Positions 23,946 through 35,403 of a stretch of 64,000 bases of DNA are shown piece after piece; positions within the stretch are counted from its first letter, which is position 1, and each line of letters begins with the position of its first letter. This DNA comes from Serripes groenlandicus (lineage: Eukaryota; Mollusca; Bivalvia; Cardiida; Cardiidae), in NCBI GenBank assembly GCA_031761405.1, contig JASEVX010000005.1, forward strand, positions 30,615,127 to 30,679,126. Direction: 5' to 3'. The notes under the pieces were generated by a model. That model was not told the origin of the DNA, did no database searches, and saw only the letters and a list, made by a program, of their open reading frames with translations. Made by a program: the position numbers and the translations under genes.

Positions 23946-24298
23946 GATGAATGTGTCAACAGATCTTTAGTGACACTTGTCATAAATACAATAAGGTTGG
24001 TTTTGCTGGGTTTGGAAGGAAGAGAATAAAAAGTATACAGTTCAACAAAATGCATCCAGACTATGAAACATGTAACTTAATACAATATAACTTCTTTATG
24101 CTGCTTAGGTAATGAATTATTTTCTATAATCATGAAAGCAGTTAGTTTATTTTATAAAAAGCAATGGTAATATTATCATCATTTTCACATTAATCATTCA
24201 AAACTGTGAAAAAAAAACCAGTAAATGAAATGTATGTAAAGAATATATGTTATAATTTATTTTGAGGATGAAACTTCCTCAAGTGTTTGGTTTCAACT

Positions 24299-24470
24299 TC
24301 AACCCTTTCCCTCATATAGACGCTTAAAACAAGCAATTTTTCCTTTTGTCACCATGTTTTCAACTCCATACAATTATTGTACTTTCATCTAAAGGGAGTT
24401 TCCTATTATTTTCAGAATATATTTTCAAAGGTCGTCTGCTGCAGATTTGTTGTATGTGGGAAAGGGTTAA
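24299..24470. mobile_element. TTAA-MITE, left half shortened
   Basis: CAACCCTTTCCCTCATATAG joins directly to ACAAGCAATTTTTCC; the right end GTGGGAAAGGGTTAA is intact. It lies just downstream of the 364-aa gene. Confidence 0.75.
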
Positions 24471-24565
24471 AAGGATCTTTGGCAGCCTTTCTTTCACACT
24501 GGTTCTGTGAATTAATGCATTTCACGGTAATATATATCTTTATATACAGCATTACGTTTCCATAA

Positions 24566-27500
24566 TTAACTTCGTCGCCATGGTAATTTTACAATTGTGT
24601 TCCCATCTGGCCAGTCATATCTTGTCTGGTACTCTGTAAAGCTAGGTGAATATGTTGTAAGACCGAGAGGTCTGCCATGCAACAGGAAGTTTGGTGTCGG
24701 GTTAACGATAAAGTCGCTTGTCTTCATATTGGTGAGAGGCTGTTTGTATCGGGTCATGTATTCCGTTCTTCCTGGGAATGTTGTATTAATACCGGCCTGT
24801 TCCTGAACCGATAGGTTTTTATGACCCCGTGGCAAGGAGACAAAGCCAGCTTGGTTTGATGTGCTTACTCCAAGAGCATTGGCTGCATTGGCATTTTTTA
24901 AAGCTGAGAGTTGTGTGTTCAGCGTTGCATGACCATCAAAGTCCATGGTCTTACTTCTGGGGAAGATGCTATCCACAGTTTGGAAACCTGTAATACAAAT
25001 GGTGCTAGTTCAAGAGGAGTGAACAGGTATTTTCCACAAAGTATCTTGCCTATAGCTCTGTAACTGGATTCGGAAAAAAAAATGCAGGTTCGAGGCCACC
25101 TTTATACGTTCCCACATTTAATGATTGATTGGAGTTTACTGCCCTTTTCAACACTTTTTCAGTCATATCAGGACGGCCAGTTCACCTACTCATGTGCTTC
25201 CAGGCTTTTTCCAACCAGTTCTCCACACAACATACTTTTCAAGCAACTTTTCCACATATACTATTAGCCAATTGGTGGATGTCGCTGGTCAGTGACAGTG
25301 ACTTTTGTCAAACATTCGAAAATGTTGGCCAAGCTGGGGTTCGAACTCGCAACCCCTGGATTGACAGCCTGCGTCGCTACCAGGGCATGGCTTACCACAT
25401 ACAAACACTTTCTTACACCTTTATAGCAGACGACTTTTGAAAGAATTGTGGCGAACAGAGAAATTGCTCATAATGAGCAATTTCTCTGTTTGCCACAACA
25501 TTTTCAATTTATTTGATTATTAAACTCTCATTTATGGAGATTTTTCACACTTTTGGCAACATGTTTTCTGCTGTTGATTTGTTGTATGAGAGAAAGGGCA
25601 AAAGTTAACTACCCTATTTTTGTGACTTCACCCTTTTCCCATCAGTAGACAAGACCTGTTCACAATTGTTTCAACTCGATTCAAAAATTATTCTTGCAAT
25701 TTTAGATTTTTTTGCGTAAATCTTTTCAAAGTCGTCTGATGCAGATTTAGTATGGGTTAACCAGTTCCTTAACACAGATGACTTTTGATGTATCTTAAGC
25801 GACAACTTTTGCAAACTTTATGAGAAAAGGATTTTGTTGCCCGATCTCAAAACATTTTCCATTCCGTCTGAAAGGTATATTTGTAATTGTCCGACATGAG
25901 GCTATTATTGTTTTCTTAACCCTTTACCTCATATTTACGCTTTCTGACGCCTCTGAAACAGACGGCTTTTTGAAAACATAGTGACAAAAGAAGATATTGC
26001 TCAAAACGAGCAATTTCTCCTTTTGCTACAATGTTTTCCTCTTTTAGTCATGGGTTATCTATTCAATTATAGAGATTTTCTATTTTTTGATAAAATATGT
26101 TCAAAGTCGCCGGCTGCAGAATTGTCGTATGAGGAAAAGTTTAACCATTTCCCACTTACAGACGTTTCCTGAAGTCTCTGTAGCAGATAACTTTTGAAAA
26201 CATAGTGAGCATTTTTTTCCTTTTGCCACAATGTTTTCAACTTAATTGATGATTACACTTTCGTTTATAAAGAGTTTCCATATTTTTGCATTTTATGTTT
26301 TCGAACTTGTCTATGTAGATTTGTCGTATATTGGAATAGGTCATGATATTTCACTTTTATAGTTTTAAAGTTATTATTATACCCTCTCTGATTTAAAAAT
26401 CTGGTTTCATGTCCTGTCAAAATATAAGATTGTAAGAATATGTTTATCCTATTTACATTATTTTAACAATCTCTAACAAAAGTACAGTAACTGTTGTCAT
26501 AAAAATATGGTAATACTGTAAGGAGTTAGAGAGATGATTTAGGGGGAAAATTCAAAACAACATTGTCCCATGTCGAAGCTAATTGCACAGTCCTACCTTT
26601 AGTATCTACTTTAGCTGGCTGTGAGACAGCGAACCTAACACCTCCCGATTTAGGGGCTGCAGTTTGGGACCTTGACATTGGTATATCTGCCATTGCTGAA
26701 AAATAAAGGATATATACATTGTTTGGCTGTGGTTATCTGTTAGGTTTACCTAAAGCCTCTTTAATTTTCCTGTCACCTGATATAGACATTTTTTTTTTGT
26801 GACTGCAGCAGACCCCCTTTTAATACTTTCCCACATACAGACGCTTTCTGACACCTCTGCAGCAGATGCCTTCTTAAAACATTGAGACAAATGGATAAAT
26901 TGCACTTTACCCCTTTGCCACAATGTTTCAACTTTATTCAATAATTAAACTTCCCTTTAATGAAACTTTTATATTTTTGCTGGGATTTTTTTCAAAGTTG
27001 TCTGCTGCAGATTAATTTTGTTGTATGTTGAAAAAAAAGAAATTGCTCAAAACAGGCAATTTCTCCTGTTATAGGTTAGTTTAATAATAGTTACTGAATT
27101 GTATATTTTAACCCTTTTCCTCATATAGACTCATATAGACGATTTCTGACACCCTTGCAGCAGATGGCTCTTTGAAAACATAGTGACAAAAGAAGAAATT
27201 GCTCAAAACCAGCAATTTCTCCTTTTGTCACAATGTTTTCGACTTTTAGTCATAGGTTATCCTATCAATTAAAGAGATTTTCTATTGTTCAAATGTTCAA
27301 AGTCGTCTGCTGCAGAATTGTCGTATGAGGGAAAGAATTTAATCTATGTTGGTAGATTAAAACATTCTGTTATGCATTTTCCTATATTAACTTCAGAAAT
27401 AAGAATAGGTAAACTATTTTGATAATCTTCAGCAAGGTATTGTCATTTGATTGATGATAAATCGAAACACCAGTAACAATATATAAATTTCCTCTTGAAA

Positions 27501-30500
27501 CTCACTGTGTGATCTGCCAAATCCACTCATAAGATATCCCCCTTTTGCGCCTTTATCCATCCAGCTGGTTGCCAGCTGAGAGGGTTCTCTAGAGCCTCTT
27601 GTAAGATTGTTTCGGTACCCTGTATACCTGTCAGTGACCCCAATGTGGTCCCCAAACTGTTTGATTCTGTCGGCAGCACCATGTGAGTATGATGATAATT
27701 CCTGAATTTAAAACAAATAAGTTAGAGTTAACCCTTTCCCTCATACGATAATTCTGCAGCAGACGACTTTGAACATATTTTGACAAAAAGTAGAAACCTC
27801 CATAATTGAATGGATAACCTATGACTTAAAGTGGAAAACATTGTGGCAAAAGGAGAAATTGCAGGTTTTGTGCAATTTCTTCTTTTGTCACTATGTTTTA
27901 AAAAAGCTGTCTGTTGCAGAGGCGTCAGAAAGCGTCTATATGAGGGAAAGGGTTAATCCTTTTCCAACATACAACACATCTGCTGCAGACGACTTTGAAA
28001 ACATGAAAATATGGAAAGTTTCCATGTACTGAAAGAACATTTACTGAATAAAGTTGAAAATATTGTGGCAAAAGGAAAAAAATGCCCATTATGAGCAATT
28101 TCTCCTTTTGCCAAAATGTTTCCAAACGTCGTCTGCTGCAGAGGCATCAGATAGTGTCTATATGTGTGAAACTGTTAATATGTGAGAAAAATGGTCTAGA
28201 ATAGTGTTTCCAACAAACAACATATCTGCAGCAGACGACTTTAAACATATTTTGTCAAAACATAGAAAATCTCCATAATTGAATGGATAACCTATGACAA
28301 AAAGTGGAAAACATTGTGGCAAAAGGAGAAATTGCACGTTTTGTGCAATTTCTTCTTTTGTCACTATGTTTTCAAAAAGCCGTCTGCTGCAGAGGCGTCA
28401 GAAAGCGTCTATATGTGGGAAACTGTTAATATGTGAGAAAAATGGTCTAGAATAGTGTTTCCAACACAAACAACATATCTGCAGCAGACAACTTTGAAAA
28501 CATGAGCACAAAAGAAAGGAAAACCTCTGTCAATGAAAGTATAGTCATCAAATAGTGTTAACCCTTTCCCACATACAACTAATTTGCAGCAGACGACTTT
28601 GAACATATTTTGTCAAAAAATGGAAAATCTCCATAATTGAATGGATAACCAATGACAATAAGTGGAAAACATTGTTGCCAAAGGTGAAATTGCTCATCAT
28701 GAGCAATTTCACCTTGGGCCACAATGTTTTCAAAAGTCGTCTGCTGCTTTTGCGTTAAAATGCGTCTGCAGGTGGGAAAGGGTTAAAAACATTGTAACAT
28801 AAGGGGAAATTGCTCATTCTCCTTTCTCCCATGTTTTCAAAAGGAGTCTGCTGCAGATGAGAGATAAAAATGCTTCTGCAGGTGAAACAGGGTTAAGATT
28901 TGTCAGCTTTGAATAACAATAATTATCGGAAGCCAACAGAGCTTGTTGATTGGAGGCAATTCATATGTAAAACTTTCTATTTTTAATCAAAGTTCAAACT
29001 TAGTGCCTAAGGAACTAGTGTGCCAAATATGATAGATGTTCCTCAAAGAATTCAGTAGTTATGTTTTTTGAACATTTTCTCACATCTGCAGCAGATAATG
29101 TTTAAAACATCTAGGTAAAGACATGGAAATACAAGTCATGATTAGTAAAATTGTTAGATGGAGTTGTGAGTAAAAATGGTGCAAAAGTAGGAATTACCAA
29201 TATTGAGCAATTTTCACTTTGGCCAGAATGTTTTAAAAAGTTGTCTGCTGCATATGAGTCAAAATAGAGATTTATATGTAAGAAAGGGATGGAAAAACCT
29301 TTGCTAACACTGATGACATTGTGAGAATATAGGATCTACCGGGACACTCGTCTGGCAACAGCTTGAACAGAACACAAGTCTGGCAAGCTTGAACCGGACA
29401 CTAGTCTGGCAAGCTTGAACTGAACACAAGTCTGGCAAGCTTGAACAGAACACAAGTCTGGCAGGCTTGAACCGGACACTAGTCTGGCAATCTTGAACCG
29501 GACACTGGTCTGGCAAGCTTGAACCAGACACTGGTCTGGCAAGTTTGAACGAAACACAAGTCTGGCAAGCTTGAACGGAACACAAGTCTAGCAGGCTTCA
29601 ACAGAAAAATAAGTCTGGCAAGCTTGAACCGACACTAGTCTGGCAATCTTGAACCTGACACTAGTCTGGCAAGTTTGAACCAGACACTAGTCTGCCAATT
29701 TTGAACGGAACACAAGTCTGGCAAGCTTGAACGGAACACAAGTCTGGCAGGCTTGAACCGGACACTAGTCTGGCAAGCTTGAACCGGACACTAGTCTGGC
29801 AAGCTTGAATGGTGCACAAGTCTGGCTAGCTTGAACATGACACAATCTTGAATGTAACATTGTATCATTTGCAAGTAAAAAATGTCTTTTGGTATAGTAT
29901 AGAAAAGAGAAATTACTAAAAAATAATTTTTCAAAAGTCACTGTGGCAAAAAGGAAAATGCTCATAAAATGCAAAATCTTCAAATTTTGCCATGATGTTT
30001 TCAACACTGCTGCAAGAGTGTGAATTTTAAGTTGTTCATGTCATATATTTATATTTCAGAAAGTGAAGGATGCACATACGAAGAAATCTATTAAATCATT
30101 GTTGATTGATTTTGTAAGGTCTCAAATTCATCCATATAGCTAAGGATCATGCCATCTCTGTCAAATAAATTACTAGTCCCTCACTCTCTTGTTCATAGCA
30201 AATTGGTTTTTGTCTTACTCTAGAGGAAAAGTAGATACATAAATTTCCATTATTTTCTGCTTTAATTCAGTTAATACAATTGGGTATCAAAATAGTCTCT
30301 TGTATCAGGTTCTAGCATTTTTCCTAATAAACCTGAATTTGGAAAATTTGTTACATTTTAAAACAGAAAAAGAAGGTATTGCTGAAATAGGCAGAGATAT
30401 TGTTTAAATCATCCTTTACTCAGTTAATAATCTGCAGCAGACGACTTTGAAAATGTCTAATGAACAATATGAAAAATCTCTATAATTGTAGGTATAATTA

Positions 30501-33500
30501 CTGAAAAAAGTTGAAAACATTGTGGCAAAAAGAGAAATTACTTGTTTTGAGCAATTTCTCCTATTGTCACAATGTTTTCAAGAGTTGTCTGCTGCAGATG
30601 TGTCAAAATGCATCTATAGGTGGGAAAGGGTTAAAACAATAATTTATTTTCGTATGTCTTGAATTGCAATAGTTCCACACATTTAACCAATCTGCATCAG
30701 AAGATTTTGAAAACAACAAGACAAATGCATGAAACCTCTCCATAAAGGAAAGTATAATTATTGAAAAAGTTGATAGATTGTGGTATGAGGATAAGTTGCT
30801 CATCATGAGAAATTTCTCCTGTTGCCATAACGATTTTCAAAAGTCTTGTAAGGGGTTAATCTGGTAGAGAATAAGAAAGCCATATTCAATAATGAGTTAA
30901 CACTTCTGTAAATTGCGTCTCAGTACTTTTTTCTTTTAGCTCATAATGTTCTTCCTGATTCGAATGTCTTTTGACACATGAACCCTTTCCAACATAGAAC
31001 AAAACTGCAGCAGACGACCTTGAAAGCATAATATATAGACAATAAAGGGAAAAATATCTTTAAATGAAAGGACTCTTTTTTCATAGATTTGAAAACATTG
31101 AGGCAAAACAGGAAATTGCTCATTATGACCAATTTCTTCTTTTGCCAGAATGTTTTCACAAGGCATCTGCTGCAGAAGCGTCAGAAATTGATTTCAATCG
31201 GCCAACATCAAGTCCCGCCCTGTTGTATCAAATTGTCTGGGGAATACTTTACCTACATCATTATACATCATGATTTTGCATTAACCCTTTCCCACAGACA
31301 AAGTTGCAGACACGCTTAGATGCATTTGTGGCAGACTACTTGACAAAAGATGAGTAATTTCTACATCTGCCGAAATATTTTTCAAATCTTTTTAATAAAT
31401 ACACCATCATTTAAACAGATTTTTTAAAAAAGAATTAACCTAGATTTTTTCGAATCGTTGCAGATTTGTTGTATGTGGGAAAGGGTTAAATATCTAAGTC
31501 ATTAGTAACTGGATTTTTTACCATACATTTCAAAGGGGAGACACTCAAAATCCCCTCAGTCCAAAAATGGCATAATGCTCAAAATACCCTCAATAGATTT
31601 GATAGGGTATTCATAATCCCCTCAATTGGGAAACCTTACTCAGTTTCTGTATGACATTTCTCATCACTTTGGTCTTTGCTATTAGGAGACATCCAAGGTG
31701 TTGAGTAGGGCAATAAGGTGGGACTAAATTTGACAAATGAACCAGTATGTGTGCGAAGAGAAATAGGGAATGACACATACTCTAGTTACAGTATGCCTAG
31801 AATAGTGGGTAAGATATATGTTTGGAGAGAGAGTTTATTTATTGGGGTTTTACGCCGCTTTCAACAATATTTCAGTTATATCACGGCGACAGTTCACTTA
31901 TTCATGATCCCTTGGTAAACAAACCAGTACTAGGCTAGAAAATGTACCTTGCCCAAGGGCACTCCACCATGACCGTAGTGCCGCGACTAGGGATCGAACC
32001 CGGGACACCCGGTTTCGAAATCCCTGACGCTAACCACTCGACCACAGCGGATTCCTGGAGAGAGAGAGAGAGAGAGAGAGGTAAAATGTAAGCATCTCAG
32101 TGGAAAAGTTATTTCCAGTCTGAAATGAAAAACTGTTAATAAAATTCAAAATCCCTTTCATTGAGTTCATTCTCACAATATTTTATAAAATAAAGATCCA
32201 TCAATTTACCTGTCCAGCCTTGTTTAGAGATGACATTGCCCAGTTGTGTCTCTCTCTAATTTCATTTTCCTGACATTGTGATATGGAGGTATTTCCCATC
32301 TTGGACTTATAGTCATAAAGGGTGGCTCCCAAAGTCTGAATGGCTGACATAGCATCTGAAATGAAGATAGTGAAATTGAAAAACTATTGCCATATTGGAA
32401 AGGATTAATTGAACAGCAACTTGACATGATCTTCATATCCTGATTTCTACTTTCCAACTGTTGTGTAAGAATTTGGAATAGGTGCAAACCTGTTCAGAAC
32501 GACTCAAAAAGTTATTTATGAGTCGAAGACTGAAAAGAATTATAGATTTTTACTGGACTGCTCGAGAATTCAAAATATCCGGAGCCTTGCAAGAACCCAT
32601 GACAGTAGATGACCAATGTAGACTATGAAATTTGGATATAAGCCGTTTCAAATGCGAAAATTATAATAATAATAATACTTTATCCCCTTTAACGGATTAC
32701 TGAAAGCAGACATAAGCCCTTTAGATATTTATAATCAACATTTATTCTTATATTTATCGGATTATCCAATCTGTGTTAGGTTTAACCCTTAATATACAAC
32801 AAATCAGCAGGAGACATCCTTGACTACATCTAGGCAAATGTATGGAAAATCTCAAACAATTAAAGTTGAAATTCTCTTTTTGTTTAATGTCAACACATCA
32901 ATAAAATTTATTTGTTTTATATTTTAATGACACTCAACCTTTGAAAGATAAGTATAGGAGAACTGTTAAACACACAAACTGCAGATTAAATATTTGTAAC
33001 ATTTAACACTTGTAATATTATTTCAATTTAGAAATAATCTAATTTGGTTATTATCTGGTAATTATAGGCAAACTGTTAACCCTTTCCCTCATACGACAAT
33101 TCTGCAGCAGATGACTGAACATATTTTGTCAAATAATGGAAAATCTCTATAATTGAATGGATAACCTATGACTAAAAGTGGAAAACATTGTGACAAAAGG
33201 AGAAATTGCACGTTTTGTGGAATTTCTTCTTTTGTCACTATGTTTTCAAAGAGCTGTATGCTGCAGAGGCGTCAGAAAGCATCTATATGAGGGAAAGGGT
33301 TAAATGTGAAATAATAAAGACCGTCAGACAATTATTTTTTATCTTTGACGATGAAAGTGCTTAGTTGTCCACCCTTTACATAATGATGAAGGGGCTAATG
33401 TCTGCCATGTAAAGGTCAAATTACACCAAATATATCTGCGGCCCAAGCTGATATACAACCAAATAGTCCCTTAAAAACTTTTGTTTGCGTAGGAATTTAT

Positions 33501-35084
33501 TGCATACCATAATGCAATATATATAATTTATGACAAAGAGTTTAAATATGTGTAGGATTCACTGGAACTGTTTGATTTAATCATTTTTATTATTTTGAGC
33601 TTGTCTTAAAGTGAAAGAAGAGTATGTGAAAATAAAACAGTTCTGATCCAGCTTGGTTGTGTTAAAAATGATGGCAACCATGTTTGTGGGATATATTCTA
33701 ATCTTTTTTGCATAATACATAATACCCCTTTTTGGGGTATTATTTTAAAGCTAAGAGGTAACTCTTTTCAATGATATTGATTGTCTTAGCTGTACAAATT
33801 ATAGAACATGTGACAATTGATGGTTGAAACTTGTTGATTTACACCAAATAGAAAAGGAATTAATTGGTGCAATGTGACCTAAAAAAGCCAAGGGGCTAAT
33901 GTCTGCCTGTGCAGTTCTTAGTGAAGGGGCTAATGTCAGATTATCATAGACTACAATCATTATTGACTTATTCTGCAGTCTTATCTTTGTCTATACATAC
34001 ATTTCCCTTCTCAATATTTAGTGATTAATAGTCATTGTTTTATTAAAATATACCAATATAGCAGTGCAGTTAGAAAATATATAAATACTTAGTTCTTCTA
34101 TTCTGGCAGAAATTCTTTTTTGTGCAATTTTACCTTTTCTCACAATGATAAAAAGGAAAAAGTCTTCACTATAAAAAAACCACATCATCAAGTCAAAGAT
34201 ACCATTTCAAAACAGAGACATTTTGTCTCTGTTCAGAATAACATAATTAATAAAATAATAATGTGTGACAAATTTGTGAAATTTCTGTATATTTTATTTT
34301 TAGCTTTCTTTTCAATTAAGCCATTGATTGCATTTATATGAAACAAAAGTGAATATGTATCAGGTTTGATGTATCTGTAGGGGGGGGGGGGGAGATTCAG
34401 CGCTTTCCCCCATTATATCTCTCTTATTATCCAACTAAACCCTATGATGTGGGTACTCAAACGAATTGTCTCACCAAGACAATTCTTTTGAGTACCCACA
34501 ACATACAGTTTAAGTTCTAAATAACGAAATGCAGAATCGGGGAGGGGGGGGGGGGGGGGGGCGGGATTCAGCGCTTTCCCCCATTATATCTCTCTTATTA
34601 TCCAACTAAACCCTATGATGTGGGTACTCAAACGAATTGTCTCACCAAGACAATTCTTTTGAGTACCCACAACATACAGTTTAAGTTCTAAATAACGATT
34701 TTAGAACATGCAAAACGCCCCTTATCAGAGCTCTGATGTCAATAGGCTAATGTTCCAGTAATTAGGGATTCATAAACTTCAATAAGCTGTTTAGTAAACA
34801 CCAGTCAAATAAGATTAGTTTGAATCTGACATTCATAATCAGTGTTACTCACTAGCATTGTTGGCCCTGACTTGTTGTGGGTCGTATCCCTTTTGCCAAT
34901 CATTTGATGTTGAGATGAGAAAACCATCGAGTTTGACGTGATCTAGACCATTGGCTAATCGGTTGAATGTACTGCCTATCTCCTCTGTCACGTAATAATT
35001 TCCGCTCTGACATATATCCTCAATGTCACGTTTGATTGTATTGATCGGTGATCCGAGGGCGGTCCTACCGTTAGCAGCATACAT
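24566..35084 (-). CDS. Unrecognised 364-aa protein with two TEYxTRY motifs, 5 exons
   Basis: Exons (minus strand): 35084-34853, 32355-32210, 27701-27506, 26695-26597, 24987-24566. Donors are gtgagt, gtaaat, gtgagt and gtagga; acceptors all end in CAG; the phases agree. I do not recognise the family. Exon 1 starts MYAANGRTALGSPINTIKRD. Exon 2 contains ENEIRERHNWAMSSL. Exon 3 is rich in G, R and aromatic residues (DRYTGYRNNLTRGSREP). Exon 5 has GRTEYMTRYKQP and, about 50 residues later, FTEYQTRYDWPDG, just before the C-terminus KLPWRRS. I see no signal peptide, membrane segment or long coiled coil. Spaced aromatic/charged repeats of this sort occur in axonemal and sperm microtubule-binding proteins, so a ciliary role is a guess. 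An AATAAA lies at 24261-24256, about 300 bp past the stop. The start is the first in-frame ATG; an upstream TTG was ignored. Confidence 0.8.
25119..25388 (-). mobile_element. SINE2
   Basis: On the plus strand: TGATTGATTGGAGTTTACTG (tail), CCAGTTCACCTACTCATG, then GGGGTTCGAACTCGCAACCC and GGATTGACAGCC, the reverse of the tRNA-like head. It lies in intron 4 of the 364-aa gene. Confidence 0.75.
25405..26343. mobile_element. Cluster of four TTAA-MITEs
   Basis: Copies lie at 25405-25604 (both ends decayed), 25627-25760 (palindrome deleted), 25916-26144 (full) and 26141-26343. The last two share the TTAA at 26141-26144. A fragment lies at about 25768-25900. Confidence 0.75.
26815..27342. mobile_element. 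Two TTAA-MITEs
   Basis: Copy 26822-27020 starts TTAATACTTTCCCACATACA. Copy 27108-27342 runs TTAACCCTTTTCCTCATATA to GAGGGAAAGAATTTAA and has a small internal duplication, ATAGACTCATATAGAC. They lie in intron 3 of the 364-aa gene. Confidence 0.75.
27728..28895. mobile_element. Dense array of five TTAA-MITEs and fragments
   Basis: Copies: 27728-27956, 27953-28178 (shared TTAA), 28200-28436, a left-end fragment at about 28455-28557, 28558-28786 (full, right-palindrome form), and a fragment at 28783-28895. The 53-bp stretch at 28171-28223 recurs nearly unchanged at 28429-28483. It fills intron 2 next to exon 3 of the 364-aa gene. Confidence 0.8.
29070..29291. mobile_element. TTAA-MITE, decayed ends
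   Basis: Left core TCACATCTGCAGCAGATAAT, right end TATATGTAAGAAAGGGATGG. Confidence 0.6.
29340..29845. repeat. 26-bp minisatellite, about 19 units
   Basis: Unit of the form AGTCTGGCAAGCTTGAACSG plus GACACT or AACACA. Two unit types alternate irregularly (CCGGACACT and CGGAACACA). The unit length is not a multiple of three, so the long open frames across it are not coding. It lies in intron 2 of the 364-aa gene. Confidence 0.9.
30420..31489. mobile_element. Four TTAA-MITEs in series
   Basis: Copies: 30420-30633 (right end GGTGGGAAAGGGTTAA), 30676-30859 (decayed), 30979-31195 (left end CCCTTTCCAACATAGAAC) and 31281-31489 (TTAACCCTTTCCCACAGAC to TGTGGGAAAGGGTTAA). Confidence 0.75.
31834..32055 (-). 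mobile_element. SINE1, full length with target-site duplication
   Basis: Flanked by TGGAGAGAGAG at 31823-31833 and 32056-32066, the second running into a GA microsatellite. The minus-strand head reads CCGCTGTGGTCGAGTGGTTA with GGGTTCGATCCC as B box. Confidence 0.85.
32056..32080. repeat. GA microsatellite
   Basis: About 11 GA units adjoin the head of the SINE1 copy. The left TSD copy has fewer units, so the run expanded after insertion. Confidence 0.9.
33076..33303. mobile_element. TTAA-MITE, full length
   Basis: TTAACCCTTTCCCTCATACG to TGAGGGAAAGGGTTAA. A left-end fragment lies at 32783-32880. It lies in intron 1 of the 364-aa gene. Confidence 0.85.
33304..34379. other. Intron 1 of the 364-aa gene, mostly unique sequence
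   Basis: AT-rich with no exon recognised. The phrase AAGGGGCTAATGTC occurs at 33390, 33892 and 33925, suggesting a decayed repeat. Confidence 0.4.
34380..34740. repeat. Tandem duplication of a family F element with poly-G tracts
   Basis: 134 bp at 34394-34527 recurs without change at 34565-34698 (offset 171 bp). Each copy contains the arms GGGTACTCAAACGAATTGTC and GACAATTCTTTTGAGTACCC. Each is preceded by a G-run: 13 G at 34380-34392 and 18 G at 34544-34561. Confidence 0.9.
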
Positions 35085-35321
35085 TTTCGGTTTTAATCTT
35101 TCTCTTATCAATTCTTATCAATTAAACATACAGTATATGTCCATTTAAAAACAGTATCACAGTTTAATTGGCAATTAATAGCGCCGTTAGTTACGAGTGT
35201 AGCAACGATACTACTTCCGTTTCCGGCGAATGAGGGGTGCTTGTCGGATACTCAACATTTTATGTTGATAAACTGCATTTGGTCTGGTTTTCGGTTAATT
35301 AAAGACATTGTTTCCCGCGAA
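35085..35321. promoter_or_regulatory. Divergent intergenic region between the 364-aa gene and an orphan first exon
   Basis: This 237-bp region is richer in CpG than its surroundings and free of recognisable repeats. It holds an ETS-like ACTTCCG (35213-35219) followed by TTCCGG. It also has two spaced half-sites, GTTACG (35190-35195) and AGCAAC (35201-35206), that resemble an X-box (RFX site) but with a 5-bp spacer and a mismatch. Confidence 0.45.
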
Positions 35322-35403
35322 ATGTCAAAAACTTTACAAATCTCGCACATCAAGACGGCTCTGAAGTTTAAACTAAGTGACGTCTGCTTCAGGACAAAAA
35401 CAG
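35322..35403 (+). CDS. Putative orphan first coding exon
   Basis: An ATG opens a 27-codon frame, MSKTLQISHIKTALKFKLSD then VCFRTKT, ending at a consensus donor (ACAG/gtaagt) in phase 1. It follows the CpG-rich divergent region upstream of the 364-aa gene, where a second gene's first exon would be expected. I found no matching second exon in the 28 kb downstream, so it could be a spurious ORF, the start of a gene with a very long intron, or part of a non-coding RNA. The product is not recognised. Confidence 0.4.

Noticed and set aside
28158..28733. Several similar 61-68 codon frames with conserved words
   Set aside because: They are translations of MITE copies; the similarity comes from the repeat DNA.
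29304..29585. 93- and 73-codon frames rich in PDxCSVQACQT repeats
   Set aside because: They arise from a 26-bp minisatellite that is open in more than one frame; the unit length is not a multiple of three.
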